Part shown: positions 61,190 to 64,000 of the stretch, in pieces | How the letters are laid out: every line of letters begins with the position of its first letter | Numbering within the stretch: position 1 is the first letter of the stretch | From: Sclerodactyla briareus | Lineage: Eukaryota; Echinodermata; Holothuroidea; Dendrochirotida; Sclerodactylidae | Reading direction: 5' to 3' | Assembly (NCBI GenBank): GCA_026419785.1 | Contig: JAODTK010004087.1 | Location: 310,001 to 374,000 of the forward strand | DNA length: 64,000 nt | Made by a program: the position numbers and the translations under genes | The notes under the pieces: model-generated | Seen by the model: only the letters and a program-made list of their open reading frames with translations | Told to the model about the DNA's origin: nothing | Database searches by the model: none

Positions 61190-61830
61190 TCGACTGGGGT
61201 CTGGGGCCACAAAAAATGTGTTAATAACTGCCCACAGATTGCCGGAGATGGGCTCCCAGACCATTTTCAGCCAGACATATTCTGAAGAGTTGTATAAAAG
61301 TTTTACGGCTTCTCTCTTTTCGAAACCTTTCTTTCTTTCAGCCCTTTTAGGTCCAATTTGCCCTGGGAGAAATTTAAAAATTAGTTCGAAACACCACTAT
61401 AATTGACGGCCGGAGATAGCCACCAGCCATTTTCAGCAGAATATTCGGACTTTGTATGGGTTGAATGTACAAGTTAGTTTTCTACATTTTAGAAACTTCC
61501 CTCTTTTCCTTTAACCTTTTACCGCCTCCGGGGTCAAATTAACCCTTGTTTCATTGTTCTTCAACTTACCGACTGGGGCACAAAAGTTTGGTTCCTCCTA
61601 CGTCATTTTGTTCTTCAATTTGCCGAATGGGGCCAAAATTTGGTTTTTGATACTACCATAGATTGATGGAGATGGCCCAGGCCATTTTATGCAAAAATTA
61701 TTCGGGATTGTAAGAGTTGAATAAAAGGTTGTTTTTCTTTATAACGTATTGTACTTCATTGTAAACCTCTTTTACGTCAGTTGCAATTTTCCTTCATTTT
61801 GCAACTGGGGCATCATTTCTGCAGGACTGT
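61190..61830 (+). repeat. Degenerate tandem array, unit about 200 bp, 3-4 copies
   Basis: The cue blocks CGACTGGGG or CGAATGGGG (61193, 61572, 61623; CAACTGGGG at 61804) alternate with GGAGATGG-CCA-CCATTTT blocks (61246, 61414, 61665) and TATTCGG...GTTGAAT blocks. Spacing is irregular (170-250 bp), so units have gained or lost sequence. It is old and of unknown origin. Confidence 0.6.
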
Positions 61831-63810
61831 GTGTGAATGGGGGGTTTTGTGTCACCACACCCCTACCACCCCCCCTCTAGCAACGCCCTGCTCTGGACCC
61901 AAAAGTGACCAATGCCTGGACTTGTTGCAGTCTCAAAGATCTCCTAAAATCTTTACACGTAGATCCATTCCTCAAGTATTTCAAGACTGTCAAGAATAAT
62001 GTTGGTTGCCGTTAGTCTAGTAGCCGGGTTCTCGGTTGGTTCATGTTGGGGTAATGCACAAATTGCGGTAGGACAGTTCTTCTACTGTGTGACATATGTA
62101 TTTGTACTACAGTGAATGAATTCAGCATGTCTATTAACGCTTCACCGTTCCGCAAACCAACCCTCACATATTGAACTCTGAAAGTAAACATAAAAGAATT
62201 TCAAGTAGGATAGTAGTATAATATTTTTTTCTCTAAGAATATAAAAAATAAATGTATAATAATAATAATAACAGTTTATTTTTTTTAAAAAAAACAGTTG
62301 TAAATTTATACTCTCGTAAGCGCCAATCCTGAAAATTTGCAAGAAGGAAATACCCAAAAAGCAAAAGACTAATGGCAAAAAGAATACAGTAAGCCCTCGA
62401 ATGAAAAAGACCATTTGGGAAAAGATAGCTTGTGGTGGTCGCTGGCCCTCCCTTGCCACGACCCACTAGCTGACATTCTGGAAACAGCCACTTTGCCAGA
62501 GCCAAGGACCAACCATTCGTAGAGTTTCGTGGGGCCAATGAAATGCATGATGTGGAGCCACAAAATGGCCACGGGCTGGCTGCACTTGAGAATCCCCTGC
62601 CATATGGCAATGGGTACTGACTGTCTTTGGTTCACTGGGTTATAGTTTGTTCAGGCAGAGCCTAAAATAAACTAGCGCAACATCATTATACTGCATGAGG
62701 GGGCATCACTTCAATAACAGGATGGATCACCCAGGAAGGAGGAAGTTGAGTTTATTTACTTGAGGGTGGGTGATAGCTGACTACAACATCAGAAATGGCA
62801 GGGCGGGCACTGGGCTAATATTGGAGAGTTAAACAGTGTCCCTTCTAGTGAAAAAAGTTTAGTGTTTAGGTAAACCTGGAGGAGAGAGGGGGGGGGGAGG
62901 CATGGAGCGGGTGGGGTGGTTAGTTATGGTAGTATAGGGTGCCTTCAGGGCTTTACAGCCAAATGATGTTCAATCTACCACACCCAAAGAGGAATTTTAG
63001 GTTTTAGGGGGGGCTAACGTGGCAGGATATTAAAACAAATAACCACAGACACCTCCGAGGCACTTTTTTCTTATTCACCATTCAATATGCAGAGAAAACC
63101 TAGAACTTAATGGCTAAAACAACAATCCAAACATGGGGAAAGGGTTTTTTGCACTTTGAACAAAATTCCTAAGGGTCTATCTGGGTGTGTTCACTGGGAA
63201 AACTAAAAACTAGCCATGCCTGGCACATGAATTGCATATGTGTATATACCCACATTTGAGCAAGCAATCATTCAACAATGCTATCCATCTCATTGGGTTT
63301 TTGAAAGGGGAACTATGCCCCCCCCCAAAAAAAAAATACAAAATAGATGCGGATCGGTGTCCCATGAACATGGAAGTTGGTTTGAAAGGAAATGTTTGCC
63401 AGAAGAAAAAAAAATTCAAATTGGCCACCGAGTGGGGTCCAACAGGGTGGAGATGAAAGTTGGTCTTGAAATGATTGCCACTGTTCTGAAACACATAAAT
63501 CTGTGAAAGAAAAATTTTGTCAACAATTCAAAATGCCCGCCACACAATTGGTCAGGAGACGCCCACTTTCAAATCCATCCGATAAGTTCACAGGACGATA
63601 AATCGTGCAAAGCTCCAAAACAAACCCCTCTGGAGAAGTGTTTGGGCATTTATTGACACAAGAGCCTTTTGGCAGTGCCAGCCAAAAATATCAAATGTCA
63701 TATGATTGTGTATTGAAAATCATGCAAATAAAACTTGTTTCATGTTCATAGCATGTTCAGTTATAAAGTAACAAATTTTTGAAGATTATTTATTTATCAC
63801 TGCTAAGTTG
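61831..63810. other. Gene-free stretch
   Basis: A short TAA repeat lies near 62256-62270, a G run near 62888, and C and A runs near 63319-63336. Overlapping minus-strand frames at 62142-62635 have no consistent family signal. Nothing supports a gene. Confidence 0.4.
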
Positions 63811-63889
63811 ATGACGTCATATCTACCAATTTGAGGAAAAAAAGAAAATAGTTCTTCACTTTTCCCTGAAATTGGTAGAATGACATCAT
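63811..63889. repeat. 79-base hairpin (inverted repeat with a 36-base centre)
   Basis: ATGACGTCATATCTACCAAT plus TT at 63811-63832 pairs with AAATTGGTAGAATGACATCA plus T at 63869-63889, with one bulge and one mismatch. The inner GAGGAAAA and TTTTCCCT can extend the stem. The size suits a small foldback element or a pre-miRNA-like transcript, with no further evidence for either. Confidence 0.6.
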
Positions 63890-64000
63890 AAAAAGGTTGC
63901 CAGTTTGCCCAAATCAAACAAATTATATGAATTTGAGGAAGCATATATTCCCAACCGAACAGATATTAACCTGAAACAAAGTGATATTTGAATGATATTT

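Overview
The window is a stretch of animal nuclear genome with very few genes. It is AT-leaning and full of decayed transposons and simple repeats, with unusually frequent long poly-C/poly-G runs. The one clear host gene piece is a spliced exon of a RhoU/RhoV (Wrch/Chp)-type small GTPase. Together with CR1/Jockey-superfamily LINE remains, a hAT-type element with an intact 8-bp target duplication and foldback elements, this suggests a marine invertebrate. An echinoderm or another invertebrate deuterostome is my best guess, but that rests on general knowledge and not on a diagnostic marker. I see no bacterial, plastid or mitochondrial genes, no tRNA or rRNA and no CRISPR array.

Layout. 1-3300: no recognisable gene. 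3300-6215: one broken but nearly complete LINE ORF2 on the minus strand (endonuclease, RT with YADD, C-terminal tail, then an AAT-type tail). 7220-9085: a degenerate tandem array with a unit of about 215 bp; its variants follow an A-A-B order, giving a higher-order period of about 650 bp. 12860-14573: a TIR element with an 895-bp hAT-like element nested inside it (13411-14305, flanked by GCACAAGT on both sides). 21224-23376: a 2.15-kb foldback element with inverted arms of about 480 bp. 28717-29220: last coding exon of the RhoU/V-like gene, plus strand, preceded by a textbook splice acceptor. 30737-30843: a 107-bp foldback MITE. 36850-38060: a second LINE fragment, plus strand, of a different CR1-like family. 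46280-46570, 51325-52235 and 52713-53674: three separate local duplications. 55960-56290: a TA microsatellite beside a repeat that holds a hammerhead-like core. 56340-58390: two copies of a dispersed repeat. 60412-60463 and 61190-61830: a minisatellite and a degenerate tandem array. 63811-63889: a hairpin of pre-miRNA size.

Gene logic. Only the RhoU/V-like locus can be interpreted functionally. Its exon carries the part of the GTPase fold after switch II begins, and the 5' exons (P-loop, switch I) were not found upstream. Its C-terminus is odd. The frame as read ends without the Cys-Cys palmitoylation tail expected of RhoU/V, while the next frame contains a Cys-Cys motif at exactly the right place. 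This points to a one-base sequence error or a real lineage-specific frameshift.

Most open reading frames outside these features are low-complexity or shadow frames and are not listed as genes.
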